64,000 nt of DNA from NCBI GenBank assembly GCA_963777355.1, contig CAVZQK010000002.1:62001-126000 (forward strand), in the 5' to 3' direction. Under the pieces are notes generated by a model. That model did no database searches and had not been told where the DNA came from. It saw only the letters and a program-made list of their open reading frames with translations. Of the stretch, positions 18,037 to 27,518 are shown in pieces. The position numbers and the translations under genes are program-made. Position 1 is the first letter of the stretch, and every line of letters starts with the position of its first letter. The stretch comes from DATJHM01 sp963777355. Its GTDB lineage: Bacteria; Chloroflexota; Ktedonobacteria; Ktedonobacterales; Ktedonobacteraceae.

Positions 18037-19353
18037 ATGCAGAAGAAAAAGACCTTCAAGACAACGTTCGTCTTGCTTTTAGCTGTTGCGTTGATGACGA
18101 TTCTGGCTGCTTGTGGAGGTTCAGACACTACTAGTAGTAGTGGTCAGACCACTGTGACATTTATGACCTGGGAGAGCACTTCAACCAATCAACTGCTCGA
18201 TGCCGCTGCCAAGAAATTTATGCAGGCGAATCCTACGATTACTGTGCAGCGTATTGCTACGCCGAACAGTGATTATGGTCAGAAGCTGAGCTCTCTTGTA
18301 TTAGCGAAGAAATTGCCGGATCTGTTCTGGGCAGGAAACGATACTGAGCAGCAATATGGTGCTCAGGGCTTGCTCTACGACTATAGCAGTCTTGCAAACT
18401 CTACGCATTCAAGTAGTTTCGATGTGAGCAAATTTGCCCCGGCCTCAATTGAAAACTGGACAAGTGCTGGCAAGCTATATGGTCTCCCTTCGCTGTTAAA
18501 TACCTATGGTGTCTGGTACAATGCTGATGAGTTTACCAAAGCCGGTCTGACTTTGCCAGCGTCTGGCTGGACCTATCAGGAAATGTTGCATGATGCCCAG
18601 GTGTTGACGCAGAAAGATGGGAATAAGGTAACGACGTATGGGCTGGTGAGTCCGCCGGATGATCCTTTTCAGATCAATAACTATGCGGTCTCTGCTGGTG
18701 GTACCTCGTTCGAGGACAAGATTATTAATCCAACGAGTGTCACTGCCGGTCCGCAGTATATCGAAGGAACAAAGCTGTTTGTGGATGCCATCCAGAAAGG
18801 CTATGTTACCCCTCCGGGATACGATACTTCCAGTGCGCAGGATAGTTTTAGCGCGGGTAAGATTCCTATGCTCTATGGTGGACAATGGCTGGCGGCTGGT
18901 TTCTTGCAGGCTAAGCCGACCATCAAATACGGTTTTGCTCCTTTGCCGATAGTAAAAAATCGCGTGCAGATTTATGACGCGGTTGGTGTCAGCTCGCCGA
19001 GCTACATTAAGAATCCAGATGCGGTCTGGAAGGTAATGCAATTTCTGACTTCGACGGCCTGGGAAAGTGTGCTACCTGGTTCGCCGGTTGCTCCTGCGGC
19101 CTATGTGCCTTCCTCCGATCCCTACTTTGCCGCTTTGAAGTCCGCAGGTTTGCAGTCGGTTGCTGATTCTGTCAACTACGGTCTGACAACTGAAGATAAA
19201 GTTGGTATTCGCTTTATTTCCCCCTGGTCGAGCAAGGCTACGGATGTGATTACTGCGAATTGGAATGATATACTATTGGGGAAAACTCCGACAGAGGCTG
19301 GTGTGCAAAAGATGGTTCAGCAGATCAATGATTTGATCAAGCAGAACTCCTAA
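18037..19353 (+). CDS. Sugar-binding lipoprotein of ABC transporter
   Basis: A 438-residue extracellular solute-binding protein, family 1. It begins MQKKKTFKTTF and has a lipoprotein signal ending ILAACGG, so the mature protein is anchored by a lipidated Cys near residue 26, followed by a Ser/Thr linker. The frame is open far upstream, but ATG at 18037 follows GGAG and is the first start that gives a signal peptide, so the longer version is rejected. Family features include TVTFMTWEST at the start of domain I and the hinge region PDDPFQINNYA. It delivers the sugar to the two permeases. A 13-bp hairpin follows its stop. Confidence 0.94.
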   Translation: MQKKKTFKTTFVLLLAVALMTILAACGGSDTTSSSGQTTVTFMTWESTSTNQLLDAAAKKFMQANPTITVQRIATPNSDYGQKLSSLVLAKKLPDLFWAGNDTEQQYGAQGLLYDYSSLANSTHSSSFDVSKFAPASIENWTSAGKLYGLPSLLNTYGVWYNADEFTKAGLTLPASGWTYQEMLHDAQVLTQKDGNKVTTYGLVSPPDDPFQINNYAVSAGGTSFEDKIINPTSVTAGPQYIEGTKLFVDAIQKGYVTPPGYDTSSAQDSFSAGKIPMLYGGQWLAAGFLQAKPTIKYGFAPLPIVKNRVQIYDAVGVSSPSYIKNPDAVWKVMQFLTSTAWESVLPGSPVAPAAYVPSSDPYFAALKSAGLQSVADSVNYGLTTEDKVGIRFISPWSSKATDVITANWNDILLGKTPTEAGVQKMVQQINDLIKQNS

Positions 19354-19368
19354 AGGTGCTTCTAGAGA

Positions 19369-19406
19369 AGAAGCCAGATCGTCTAGATGCAGGCGATCTG
19401 GCTTCT
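19369..19406 (+). terminator. Intercistronic hairpin between binding protein and GH125
   Basis: Arms 19369-19381 (AGAAGCCAGATCG) and 19394-19406 are a perfect 13-bp inverted repeat with a 12-base loop. No long T run follows. This position in sugar operons usually holds a stabiliser or partial terminator that raises binding-protein mRNA over the downstream gene. Confidence 0.6.
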
Positions 19407-19463
19407 CCTCTACTATTTTCCAGCTATGTTGCTATTTTATTTCAGGAAGGGAACCGACTCAAC

Positions 19464-20762
19464 GTGTACCATTATTCGGCGGTCTACGAACTGATAAACG
19501 ATGTCCAAAACCAACTGACCTCTTTCCCTCAACTTGCCGCTCTGTTTGCGCGTTGCTATCCCAATACGCTGGAAACGACAGTCGAATTTCTGGACGATGA
19601 ACGTGCTTTTGTCGTCACCGGCGATATTTCTGCGCTGTGGCTGCGTGACTCGTCTGCGCAGGTCCACCCCTATATTTCTCTTGCGCCGCGTGATCCTGAT
19701 CTGCGGCGTTTGTTGCGCAGCCTTATTCAGAGCCAGGCCTTTTATGTTGAGCTTGATCCCTACGCTAATTCTTTCAATCGTGAACCCAATGGCCGCGGTC
19801 ATACTAGTGATAAACCGCCAGCCGGACCCTGGGTCTGGGAGCGTAAATATGAGCTTGATTCTTTGTGTTATCCGGTCCGGCTCTGTTATACCTACTGGCA
19901 AGCTACGGGGGATGAAACGGTCTTCACTGCGCAGGTGCATCGCATGTTCTTGAAAATCGTTGAGGTTATGCAGATCGAGCAGCGCCACGACGCCTGTTCC
20001 AGCTATACTTTTGAGCGGCTTGATCCGCTTCAGCCTTCTGATACGCTCCCCTTTGAGGGGAGAGGGGCCAGTACAAAGTATACTGGCATGGTCTGGTCTG
20101 GCTTTCGTCCCAGCGACGACGCCTGTAAATTTGGCTTTCTGATTCCAGCGAATATGTTCGCGGTGGTCATTCTAGGCTATCTCAAAGAGATGGCGCAAAA
20201 AATCTATGCCGACGAGACTCTGGCCCAGAAAGCAGAGAAGCTGCGGACGGAGATCGAGTCTGGTCTGCAAAGCTATGGTATCGTCGAGCACCCACGCTAT
20301 GGTCGTATCTATGCCTATGAAACCGATGGCTATGGAAATTATAATCTGATGGACGATGCGAATGTTCCCAGTCTGCTCTCTATTCCTTATCTCGGTTATA
20401 GAGCGGCTACAGATCCGCTTTATCAAAGCACACGCCGTTTTGTGCTCAGCACAGATAATCCCTATTACTATCAAGGGAGCACTGCTTCGGGTGTTGGTAG
20501 TCCGCACACACCGCCTGGCTATATCTGGCCTATTGCGCTCAGTATGCGTGGGCTGACCTCTATTGACCGGAATGAGCGGCTCGATCTTTTGCATATGCTT
20601 ATCAATACGACTGCTGGTACGGGGTATATGCATGAAAGCTTTCATCCAGACGATCCACAGAAGTTTACGCGTTCCTGGTTCGCCTGGGCCAATAGTCTCT
20701 TCAGTGAATTTGTCTATAGCCTGTTGCCCGATCTTATCCCCTCTCTGCCGGACACAGTTTGA
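19464..20762 (+). CDS. GH125 exo-alpha-1,6-mannosidase family protein
   Basis: A 432-residue glycoside hydrolase of family 125 (old DUF1237), inverting exo-alpha-mannosidases with an (alpha/alpha)6 barrel. The family signature GDISALWLRDSSAQVHPY near residues 47-64, the FNREPNGRG-type segment and the C-terminal FTRSWFAWANSLFSE are clear. A GTG at 19356 would put the intercistronic hairpin inside the coding region; GTG at 19464 follows AGGAAGG and matches where family members begin, so it is preferred. There is no signal peptide, so hydrolysis is cytoplasmic after import. As the last gene of the LacI-controlled operon it supports an alpha-mannoside as substrate. Confidence 0.92.
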   Translation: MYHYSAVYELINDVQNQLTSFPQLAALFARCYPNTLETTVEFLDDERAFVVTGDISALWLRDSSAQVHPYISLAPRDPDLRRLLRSLIQSQAFYVELDPYANSFNREPNGRGHTSDKPPAGPWVWERKYELDSLCYPVRLCYTYWQATGDETVFTAQVHRMFLKIVEVMQIEQRHDACSSYTFERLDPLQPSDTLPFEGRGASTKYTGMVWSGFRPSDDACKFGFLIPANMFAVVILGYLKEMAQKIYADETLAQKAEKLRTEIESGLQSYGIVEHPRYGRIYAYETDGYGNYNLMDDANVPSLLSIPYLGYRAATDPLYQSTRRFVLSTDNPYYYQGSTASGVGSPHTPPGYIWPIALSMRGLTSIDRNERLDLLHMLINTTAGTGYMHESFHPDDPQKFTRSWFAWANSLFSEFVYSLLPDLIPSLPDTV

Positions 20763-20852
20763 AGGGCATAGAAAGTAAAAAATAGCAATAGCAGACGCCT
20801 CCTCATCTGCTATAATTGCCCTATGTCAGCAGTTAGTATGAGGAGATGAAAT

Positions 20853-22073
20853 ATGCCTATTTTGTGGGAACAACAATATGCGCAACGAACAAAACGTATG
20901 CGCGGCTCTGCGATCCGCGAACTCTTAAAACTGACCGAATCTCCAGATGTGATTTCTTTTGCTGGTGGTTTGCCTGCCCCTGAAGTCTTTCCTGTGGAAC
21001 AGATCGCTGCTATCACACAGCGTATTCTCCAGAAAGCAGGCCCACAGGCATTGCAATATAGTGCCACCGAAGGGTATCGCCCCTTACGTGAGTTATTGGC
21101 TCAGATGGCCTCTCAGCAGGGGATGAACGTTACCGTGGAGAATGTCCTGATCACTACTGGCTCGCAGCAAGGACTGGATTTATTGGGGAAAATACTCATT
21201 GATCCAGGAGATGCCCTCCTCGTTGAAGCTCCAACGTATATGGGAACCCTTCAGGCATGGGCACCTTATGGAGCAGAGTATGTGACCTTACCCTCAGACG
21301 AAAATGGTCTTATCCTTGATGGATTGGATGCAGTACTGCAAAAGCATCCTAAATTCGTCTATGTCCTGCCCAACTTTCAGAATCCTAGTGGCCGTACCCT
21401 CTCGTTGGAGCGTCGCCAGTATCTGGTGGAAGCGACCAGGCGCTACGGCATTCCCGTTGTGGAAGATGATGCGTATGCGCTGCTACGCTTTGAGGGAGAG
21501 CCATTGCCTTCATTGCAGTTGCTCGCAGGGCGTGAGCAGTCGGCAAGCGATGAGTATCAAGGGCATGTCGTCTACCTGGGCACGTTCTCGAAAATCCTCG
21601 CGCCCGGCTTGCGTCTGGGCTGGATCATTGCCCCGGCACCATTGATTGGTAAGCTCGTGCAAGCAAAGCAAGGTACAGATTTGCACACCTCTACGTTTAC
21701 CCAAATGATCGCCTTCGAGATGGCTCATGATGGCTTCATTGAGAAGCAGATTCCGTTGATCCGCGAGACGTACCGCCTGCGACGTGATGCCATGTTAGAG
21801 GCCCTTTCAACATTCTTTCCCGCAGATGCTACCTGGACGCGTCCTCAAGGGGGGTTGTTTCTCTGGGTCACGCTACCAGAGGGTATGGATACGAGCAAAT
21901 TATTGGCAGAGGCCGTCGAGCAGCGGGTGGCCTTTGTGCCAGGAGCGGCCTTCTATCCCTGTGGCGGTGGAGAGAACACGCTACGCCTGAACTTCTCCAA
22001 TGCTAGCCCTGAGAAGATTCGTGAGGGAATTGCACGTTTAGGTCAGGTTCTCGCCTCTTATAGAGTCCAATAA
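20853..22073 (+). CDS. PLP-dependent aminotransferase (LysN/MocR-like, class I)
   Basis: A 406-residue fold-type I aminotransferase of the 2-aminoadipate/aromatic transaminase group. It opens with the typical SAIRELLKLTESPDVISFAGGLP, has the PLP-phosphate region TTGSQQGLDL, the Asn-Pro-Ser-Gly loop NFQNPSGRT, the Schiff-base lysine in LGTFSKILAPGLRLGWI, and a C-terminal LRLNFSNASPEKI with the substrate-carboxylate Arg. GAGGAGATG precedes the ATG. TATAAT at 20811-20816 may be the -10 of its promoter, although no good -35 is seen. Likely substrates are alpha-aminoadipate or branched/aromatic amino acids; it is monocistronic and ends in a terminator. Confidence 0.93.
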   Translation: MPILWEQQYAQRTKRMRGSAIRELLKLTESPDVISFAGGLPAPEVFPVEQIAAITQRILQKAGPQALQYSATEGYRPLRELLAQMASQQGMNVTVENVLITTGSQQGLDLLGKILIDPGDALLVEAPTYMGTLQAWAPYGAEYVTLPSDENGLILDGLDAVLQKHPKFVYVLPNFQNPSGRTLSLERRQYLVEATRRYGIPVVEDDAYALLRFEGEPLPSLQLLAGREQSASDEYQGHVVYLGTFSKILAPGLRLGWIIAPAPLIGKLVQAKQGTDLHTSTFTQMIAFEMAHDGFIEKQIPLIRETYRLRRDAMLEALSTFFPADATWTRPQGGLFLWVTLPEGMDTSKLLAEAVEQRVAFVPGAAFYPCGGGENTLRLNFSNASPEKIREGIARLGQVLASYRVQ

Positions 22074-22096
22074 AGGGAGAGTCAGACCGAGGTTTC

Positions 22097-22138
22097 GAGG
22101 CGCTCCAGGTATGATAGATTGGAGCGCCTCTCGTTTTA
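22097..22138 (+). terminator. Factor-independent terminator
   Basis: GAGGCGCTCCA (22097-22107) pairs perfectly with TGGAGCGCCTC (22120-22130) and TCGTTTT follows. It ends the aminotransferase transcript 24 bp beyond its stop codon. Confidence 0.8.
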
Positions 22139-22167
22139 GGTAGTGCAGATTATGTCGATGGGATGAA

Positions 22168-22569
22168 TCAGGTGCGGAATGCTGCTCGGACATTGCGGTC
22201 TGCGAAGAGGTAGATCAGGACAACAAGGCTGATAATCAGGCTGATAATGATGGATGCCGCGCCATTATGTCTTACCAGTAGGGTAAAGAGTGCGTTTAGG
22301 AGGCGGATGGCTTCGACGATAACGGTAGCCCAGAAAGCCCAGGCCTTCAGTGTCCACAGTCCCCACGCTAGAATGAGTTCGACGATGGCAGTAATTGCGA
22401 TGATAACTACGGCGACAGTGGCTATTGCGTCTGCAACACCGTTATGGGTTAGCGCGTTCACTCCTACCAGGAGCAGGATAATGCCTAGAAGCGATAAAAT
22501 CGCCCCTACAGCCAGAATAATTGCGATGATCGTGATACCGAGAGGACGTTGACGGGATACACCTAGCAT
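22168..22569 (-). CDS. Small four-helix membrane protein
   Basis: A 133-residue membrane protein with four strongly hydrophobic helices: LGITIIAIILAVGAILSLL, then a helix around 45-65, one near 80-100 and one at 105-125. GGAGGG lies directly before the ATG at 22569; a TTG four codons upstream is disfavoured because it overlaps that site. The RPLGITIIAI opening is common in small integral proteins of unknown role (DUF2127-like) that recur in Ktedonobacteria. It ends in a short basic tail (DRNVRAAFRT). Function unknown. Confidence 0.75.
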   Translation of the reverse strand: MLGVSRQRPLGITIIAIILAVGAILSLLGIILLLVGVNALTHNGVADAIATVAVVIIAITAIVELILAWGLWTLKAWAFWATVIVEAIRLLNALFTLLVRHNGAASIIISLIISLVVLIYLFADRNVRAAFRT

Positions 22570-22763
22570 AGTTCCCTCCAAATGTAGAATGTAGGATAAA
22601 ACGATCCGAGAAAACGATTAGCGCGTAGTGTGGCTAGAAAAAATGAGTTGCCTGTTACACAATACGGTCAACCACTTTGTATACTCTGCCATAAGCAAAA
22701 AAGTTTCAATTTGAAGGGCGAGAGAATCGTTCGGCGAGCGCAGGAATGCGGCGAGCGCATTCC

Positions 22764-24836
22764 CTACACGTTTTGTCCTGCCAGGCCTTTTTCTTTTCTG
22801 CTTACTTCAACCCAGGCGTCATAGGCGGCCTGCCCTCCGGGGATACCTGGAACAATATCGTTGGCGATGAGGGAGACGATGGGGGCTCCGCTGGTGACGC
22901 GGTTGACCCCGGCCCAGCCGTCGCGCATCCAGACGACGCCGGGTAGGATGTCTTCGGTAACAGAGGCTTCGGCCTCGAAGTGACCACGTTTGTTGGCGAT
23001 AACAATGGACGTCCCGCTCGCTATCTGCCGCTTTTGCGCATCCTGGGGATGTATCCAGAGCTGTGGCCCTGTGTTGGCTCGCGCAAGCGTCGGGAGCGCC
23101 TGTCCCTCATCGAAAAAGGAATGGAAAGCGGTGAGGGTACGTCCCTGACAGAAGCGAAGCGGGTACTCATCCCCTTCAGGGGCCGTGTACGCTGGAAGTG
23201 GAGAGAGGCCTGCCAGCCGGGCACGCTCACTCCAGAACTCGATCTTTGTAGAGGGCGTGGAAAAGCGGTGCTCCTTATAGGCGACATGGGAGAGATTATT
23301 CTTCTGCCAGTATCCCCCATGCCGGCGCAGGATCTCGATAGTCAGCGGTTCGCCCGTCTCCGTTTTTTGTGCCGCCAAAAATGCATTGACATAATCTTCC
23401 TCATTTTGCCAGGGAAAGACGTTGGCAATGTCGAGCCTCTGTGCAAGTTCGCGCAGAAGCGTGATGAGAGAACGGCACTCGCCTGCGGGAGTGAGCGCAT
23501 GCTCCATCAAATAGATGTGGGTTGCTGTCTGCTTGAGTCCGATATCTTCCAACCAGGCTGTGGCGGGCAGGACAAGATCGGCGAAACGACGGGAGGTCTC
23601 GTTCATAAAAAGATCATACGAAACAATCAGTTTGACCTGTGCAAGTCCACGCGCAAGTTCGTTGGTATCGGCGAACATTGAGAGCATATTGCTGCCGAAG
23701 ATGAGAAGTGCATCAAGCTGACCGTGCGTGAATGCTTCTGTGATGGTCGGCATATGGCTGGGGATCGCGACCTTGTCTGGCATGATTTTGGTAACATCGC
23801 TCAGAACATCGGCGTAGCCAATACTCTCTGGCGAGGCTCCGTGGCGCGGTCCCATGCCACCGCCAGCGATTCCCAGTTGTCCAGTGAGGGCGGGCAGACA
23901 GGGGATGGCGCGGGCAGGTTCCCAGCCATGTTGATGTTTAAACATAGAGCTGCCACCCAGAACGATCATCGCCGGAGAATGTGTGGCGTAGCGGCGGGCC
24001 AGAGCACGGATGCGTTCAGGCTCGATACCAGTAATCGTCGCCGCCCATGCTGGAGTATAAGGCTGGATGTGGGCCGCGAACTGCGCAAAGCCGAAGGTAT
24101 ATTGGTCGATAAAGGTCTGGTCATGCAGGTTTTCTTGCACTATCACATGCGCGAGAGCAAGGGCCAGCGCGGCATCGGTACCAGGTGGGAGCAGAAATAC
24201 ATCATCGGCGTGGCGAGATGCCTCTGTGCGGCGAGTATCGATATGAACAACGTAGGCACCTCGCTTGCGGGCTGCAACGAGGTGTGGGGCGAGATCAGGC
24301 TGGCTGGCTAGAGTCGCGCCCCAGAGCAGAATCGTACGGGCGTTGGCGGCCATATCCTCTTTTGTATTCGTCTTGAGGGTGCCAGTTAATCCTAAGCCGT
24401 AGCCACCCATTGCCCAACACACAATCGAGCTGGACCACTGTTGAAAACCAGCCAGGGAGGCGAAGCGACTGACCAGCGTCGTCCCTGTAGGCCCTGTTGT
24501 ACCGATGCCGTGTCCGCGCCAGAGTCCAACACGCTCAGGTAGTGTCTGTTGGATTGCTGCAACGATCAGCGCATAGGCGTCTTCCCACGAACAGGGTTCC
24601 CAGCTGTTCTCGCCTCGCTCCCCCACACGGCGCAGTGGATGCGTCAGGCGTTTGGGATTCTCAAAGATCTCCTGTGTAGCCCGCCCTCTGATACAGAGAA
24701 AGCCTCGGCTATCTGGATTGTTTGTATCCCCTTTGAGCGACAAGAGTTTGTTCTCCTCGACTTCAACGGTCATGCCGCATTGGGTAGGCAGACAATTCAT
24801 AGGACACATTGTCGTAATCTGGCGCTTTCCGCTCAT
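22764..24836 (-). CDS. Molybdopterin-dependent oxidoreductase
   Basis: A 690-residue catalytic subunit of the DMSO reductase/formate dehydrogenase superfamily, binding bis-MGD and one 4Fe-4S cluster. The cluster ligands are Cys11, Cys15, Cys20 and Cys48 (C-x3-C-x4-C-x27-C), one residue wider than usual at the third Cys. The downstream domains follow the family: GDTNNPDSRGFLC, the LWGATLASQPD and HIDTRRTEAS cofactor region, and the C-terminal beta-barrel with WIHPQDAQKR. CGGAGGAG precedes the ATG. There is no Tat signal and no electron-transfer subunit nearby, so it is a stand-alone cytoplasmic enzyme of unknown substrate, of the BisC-like assimilatory group. Confidence 0.92.
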   Translation of the reverse strand: MSGKRQITTMCPMNCLPTQCGMTVEVEENKLLSLKGDTNNPDSRGFLCIRGRATQEIFENPKRLTHPLRRVGERGENSWEPCSWEDAYALIVAAIQQTLPERVGLWRGHGIGTTGPTGTTLVSRFASLAGFQQWSSSIVCWAMGGYGLGLTGTLKTNTKEDMAANARTILLWGATLASQPDLAPHLVAARKRGAYVVHIDTRRTEASRHADDVFLLPPGTDAALALALAHVIVQENLHDQTFIDQYTFGFAQFAAHIQPYTPAWAATITGIEPERIRALARRYATHSPAMIVLGGSSMFKHQHGWEPARAIPCLPALTGQLGIAGGGMGPRHGASPESIGYADVLSDVTKIMPDKVAIPSHMPTITEAFTHGQLDALLIFGSNMLSMFADTNELARGLAQVKLIVSYDLFMNETSRRFADLVLPATAWLEDIGLKQTATHIYLMEHALTPAGECRSLITLLRELAQRLDIANVFPWQNEEDYVNAFLAAQKTETGEPLTIEILRRHGGYWQKNNLSHVAYKEHRFSTPSTKIEFWSERARLAGLSPLPAYTAPEGDEYPLRFCQGRTLTAFHSFFDEGQALPTLARANTGPQLWIHPQDAQKRQIASGTSIVIANKRGHFEAEASVTEDILPGVVWMRDGWAGVNRVTSGAPIVSLIANDIVPGIPGGQAAYDAWVEVSRKEKGLAGQNV

Positions 24837-25037
24837 CGTTCTCCTCCGGAATGCTGTCTATCTTGCTATCTTTACTGCAAGCATACCCAAAGAGCGCGAA
24901 ATATGCAAAGTTCTGTCCCCTTCTATTGTTCTCTGATTCTCGCCAGGTACCCCTCTTGCTTTTGGCTCAGGCTACGTCAATAATAAGGAGCAGGTATTGA
25001 GATGTCAGGGTGTCGCAGAGGAAAGGAAGAGCTTTTT

Positions 25038-26015
25038 ATGTTTGACATTGTCTGTCTGGGAGAAATGCTTATCGATATGATGCCGGAGGAGCCGGATCTT
25101 CCCCTGGGGGAAGTCACTGCTTTTCATCCTCAACCAGGTGGGGCCCCTGCGAACGTCGCTGTCGCCGCCGCCCGGCAGGAGGCGAAAAGTGCTTTTATCG
25201 GAAAAGTCGGGGCAGACCCCTTTGGGGAGCATTTGCAAGAGACGCTCAAACTCCAGGGCGTTGAGACAAAGGGGATGCGCTTCGATAAAGAGGCTCGCAC
25301 TGGTATCAATTTTCATGCTCGCGTGAATGCTCACACCGCTATGCATCTTTTCTATCGCAATCCCAGTGCTGATATGCGTCTGCGCCAGGACGAATTGGAC
25401 GTGGAGCTTTTGCAGCAGACGCGCATCTATCATTTCGGCTCTATCAGTCTGACTCATGAGCCGAGCCGAGCCGCAACGCTGGCTGCCGCACGCATCGCGC
25501 GTGAGGCTGGTGCGCTTATCTCTTTTGACGTCAATTACCGAGAGACGCTCTGGTCCACTAAAGAAGAAATTCAGGCGCAGATCTTGCCTATTCTTCCCCT
25601 GATTGATGTGATGAAGGTCAATCAGAATGAGGCTACCCTGTTGACTGGAAGTACTGAGACGACTGTTGCGATGCAACAATTGGCAACGCTGGGACCGGCT
25701 TTGTGTATTATGACGATGGGCGATAAGGGGAGTTTCTATGCCTATAAAGGCGAAAGTGAGTTTGTACCGGGCTTCAATGTGCCAGCTGTAGAAGCGACTG
25801 GTAGCGGCGATGCTTTTATGGCTACTGTTCTCGTGCAACTGGCGGCTCTCCAGATGCAGAGAACGACTGTTTTGAATCCTCTCCAATTGCGGGAAATTGT
25901 GCGTAGAGCTAATGCTGCTGGAGCGCTGACTGCCTGTTTCCCTGGTGTTTTTCCTGCTCTCCCTACAAATGCCGCAATCCAGCAGCTTTTGGCGCAACAA
26001 CCTGCACCAAATTGA
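25038..26015 (+). CDS. PfkB-family carbohydrate kinase
   Basis: A 325-residue ribokinase-fold sugar kinase, most like fructokinases and 2-keto-3-deoxygluconate kinases. Signature 1 is seen as the GGAPANVAVAAARQ segment with FIGKVGADPFGEHL, and signature 2 as ATGSGDAFMATVL with the catalytic Asp. It phosphorylates a ketose or keto-deoxy sugar with ATP. ATG at 25038 follows AGGAAGAG by seven bases and matches the family's usual MFDIVCLGEMLID start. ATG at 25002, with its own AAGGAG, would add 12 residues and cannot be excluded. It is monocistronic, followed by a response-regulator gene. Confidence 0.93.
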   Translation: MFDIVCLGEMLIDMMPEEPDLPLGEVTAFHPQPGGAPANVAVAAARQEAKSAFIGKVGADPFGEHLQETLKLQGVETKGMRFDKEARTGINFHARVNAHTAMHLFYRNPSADMRLRQDELDVELLQQTRIYHFGSISLTHEPSRAATLAAARIAREAGALISFDVNYRETLWSTKEEIQAQILPILPLIDVMKVNQNEATLLTGSTETTVAMQQLATLGPALCIMTMGDKGSFYAYKGESEFVPGFNVPAVEATGSGDAFMATVLVQLAALQMQRTTVLNPLQLREIVRRANAAGALTACFPGVFPALPTNAAIQQLLAQQPAPN

Positions 26016-26072
26016 GTTAAGTAGCTGTTATTTTAATAATACCAACTCTGGCTTTCTAGGAGGAGGGAAAGA

Positions 26073-26492
26073 ATGACTGCACGCATTTTAGTTGTTAATG
26101 ATACCCAGGAAATTCTTGATACATTTCGCCTACTGTTGGAAACAGAGGGGTATGAAGTGGTACTGTCATCCTTTCCTTTCCATAAAGTGAAAGAAATCAC
26201 CGAGGTTGCTCCAAACCTCATTATTTTGGATCTGCTCTTTGGCGGCGAAAAACAGGGTTGGCAGATGTTACAGCTTCTCAAGATGCATCGTGAAACGGCT
26301 TCCCTTCCTGTTATTGTCTGTACGGCTGCTGCAAATGCGGTACGCGAAATGGAAGGCTATCTGGTCTCAAAAGAAGTTTTTGTGGTCTATAAGCCTTTCG
26401 ATATTGATGATCTCCTTACAACTGTTACGACGGCGCTACAGTCGTATAAAAACGTCTCATCCTATAAAAAGAATGAAGATCAGAAAGAGTAA
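26073..26492 (+). CDS. Receiver-only response regulator
   Basis: A 139-residue single REC domain with no output domain, as in CheY-like or SpoF-like relay proteins. ILVVNDTQEILDTFRLLLE opens the domain; the acidic pair is partly changed (Asn-Asp in place of Asp-Asp), the phospho-acceptor Asp is in LIILDLLFGG, the Thr is in VIVCTAAAN, and the conserved Lys is in VVYKPFDIDDLL. AGGAGGAGGG precedes the ATG. No histidine kinase is nearby. It may act by protein interaction or as a phosphate shuttle. Confidence 0.9.
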   Translation: MTARILVVNDTQEILDTFRLLLETEGYEVVLSSFPFHKVKEITEVAPNLIILDLLFGGEKQGWQMLQLLKMHRETASLPVIVCTAAANAVREMEGYLVSKEVFVVYKPFDIDDLLTTVTTALQSYKNVSSYKKNEDQKE

Positions 26493-26649
26493 GAGGCAAG
26501 CGATGGATAGAGAAAATGCAGTTTCCTACCTATTTGCATAGGCAAGAGGCGAAATTGTTCAGGTAGACCTATTCGTCTGCTTTCGTGCTCATTCCACTGG
26601 TCTCATTTACTAGCGAGCGCAATTTATGCTGGTCCAATGTCGCTGGATG

Positions 26650-27474
26650 CTATGCGTGTTCCAGATAGCGTGTTTTCATCAACTCAAGTACGCTATCTCC
26701 GGGGCTGTCCCAGATCTGGCGATTAAAGATCTCTACTTCAATTGGCCCTGTGTAACCCGTCGCCTCGACTGCCTCGCGCAGGCGGCGCATCTCGATGACC
26801 CCGTCTCCCATCATTGCCCGCCCCAGTAATACATCTGGCAGAGGTACCGGCCAGTCCGAGATGTGAAAGCCGAGGATGTGTCCGGCAGCGCGTGCGATCT
26901 GCGTATAGATATCCGGGTCCCACCAGAGATGATAGACATCGACTACGACACCCAGGGCCGGAGAACGAAATTTTTCAACCAGTGTGTTGGCCTCTGCTAG
27001 CGAGACAATCACTGAACGGTCAGCGGCGAACATGGGATGAAGCGGCTCGATGCCAAGTTGTACGCCTGCCTGCTCTGCTTCGGGGAGCAGGATGGAGATG
27101 GCCTCTTCTACCATTGCCCGACCAGCCGCGATATCTCGATCAGGCGCTGGACCGCAGACCAGGACCAGCACGTTTGTCCCTACGGCAACTGCCTCTTCAA
27201 TCGCCCGGCGATTATCGTCAATTCTAGCCTGTCGCTCTGCCTGGCTGCCTGCCGGAAACCAGCCGCCACGACAAAGGCTAGAAACATGCAAGCCTGAATC
27301 CGCCAGTAGCCGCCTGCTCTCAGGCAGACCATAGGCCTGAATTTTATCACGCCATAACCCTATCTCCACCAGTCCCGCACGCTGACAGCCGGCTACCGCT
27401 TCCGGTAGTGTCCAACTATTCGTCGTTATCTGATTTAAGCTTAGACGGTTTAATTCAGCAGGTATACGCATCAA
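26650..27474 (-). CDS. Sugar phosphate isomerase/epimerase (AP endonuclease 2 fold)
   Basis: A 274-residue TIM-barrel enzyme of the xylose-isomerase-like family. Metal-binding Glu/Asp/His residues of the fold can be seen in LGIEPLHPMF, VVDVYHLWWDPD, HISDWPVPLPD and GPIEVEIFN. It interconverts a keto sugar or keto-acid. It is the last of three genes (Gfo/Idh/MocA, DUF993, isomerase) on the minus strand, 44 bp after DUF993, preceded by GGGAGAAG. The set resembles actinobacterial catabolic clusters that oxidise a sugar, epimerise or isomerise it and split it. Exact substrate unknown. Confidence 0.9.
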   Translation of the reverse strand: MMRIPAELNRLSLNQITTNSWTLPEAVAGCQRAGLVEIGLWRDKIQAYGLPESRRLLADSGLHVSSLCRGGWFPAGSQAERQARIDDNRRAIEEAVAVGTNVLVLVCGPAPDRDIAAGRAMVEEAISILLPEAEQAGVQLGIEPLHPMFAADRSVIVSLAEANTLVEKFRSPALGVVVDVYHLWWDPDIYTQIARAAGHILGFHISDWPVPLPDVLLGRAMMGDGVIEMRRLREAVEATGYTGPIEVEIFNRQIWDSPGDSVLELMKTRYLEHA

Positions 27475-27518
27475 ATTTCTTCTCCCTTGAACGTAGTGCT
27501 CTGATGGCTCAATTATTA

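Noticed and set aside
25005..26000. 331-codon minus-strand frame
   Set aside because: Antisense to the PfkB kinase, whose signatures are intact.
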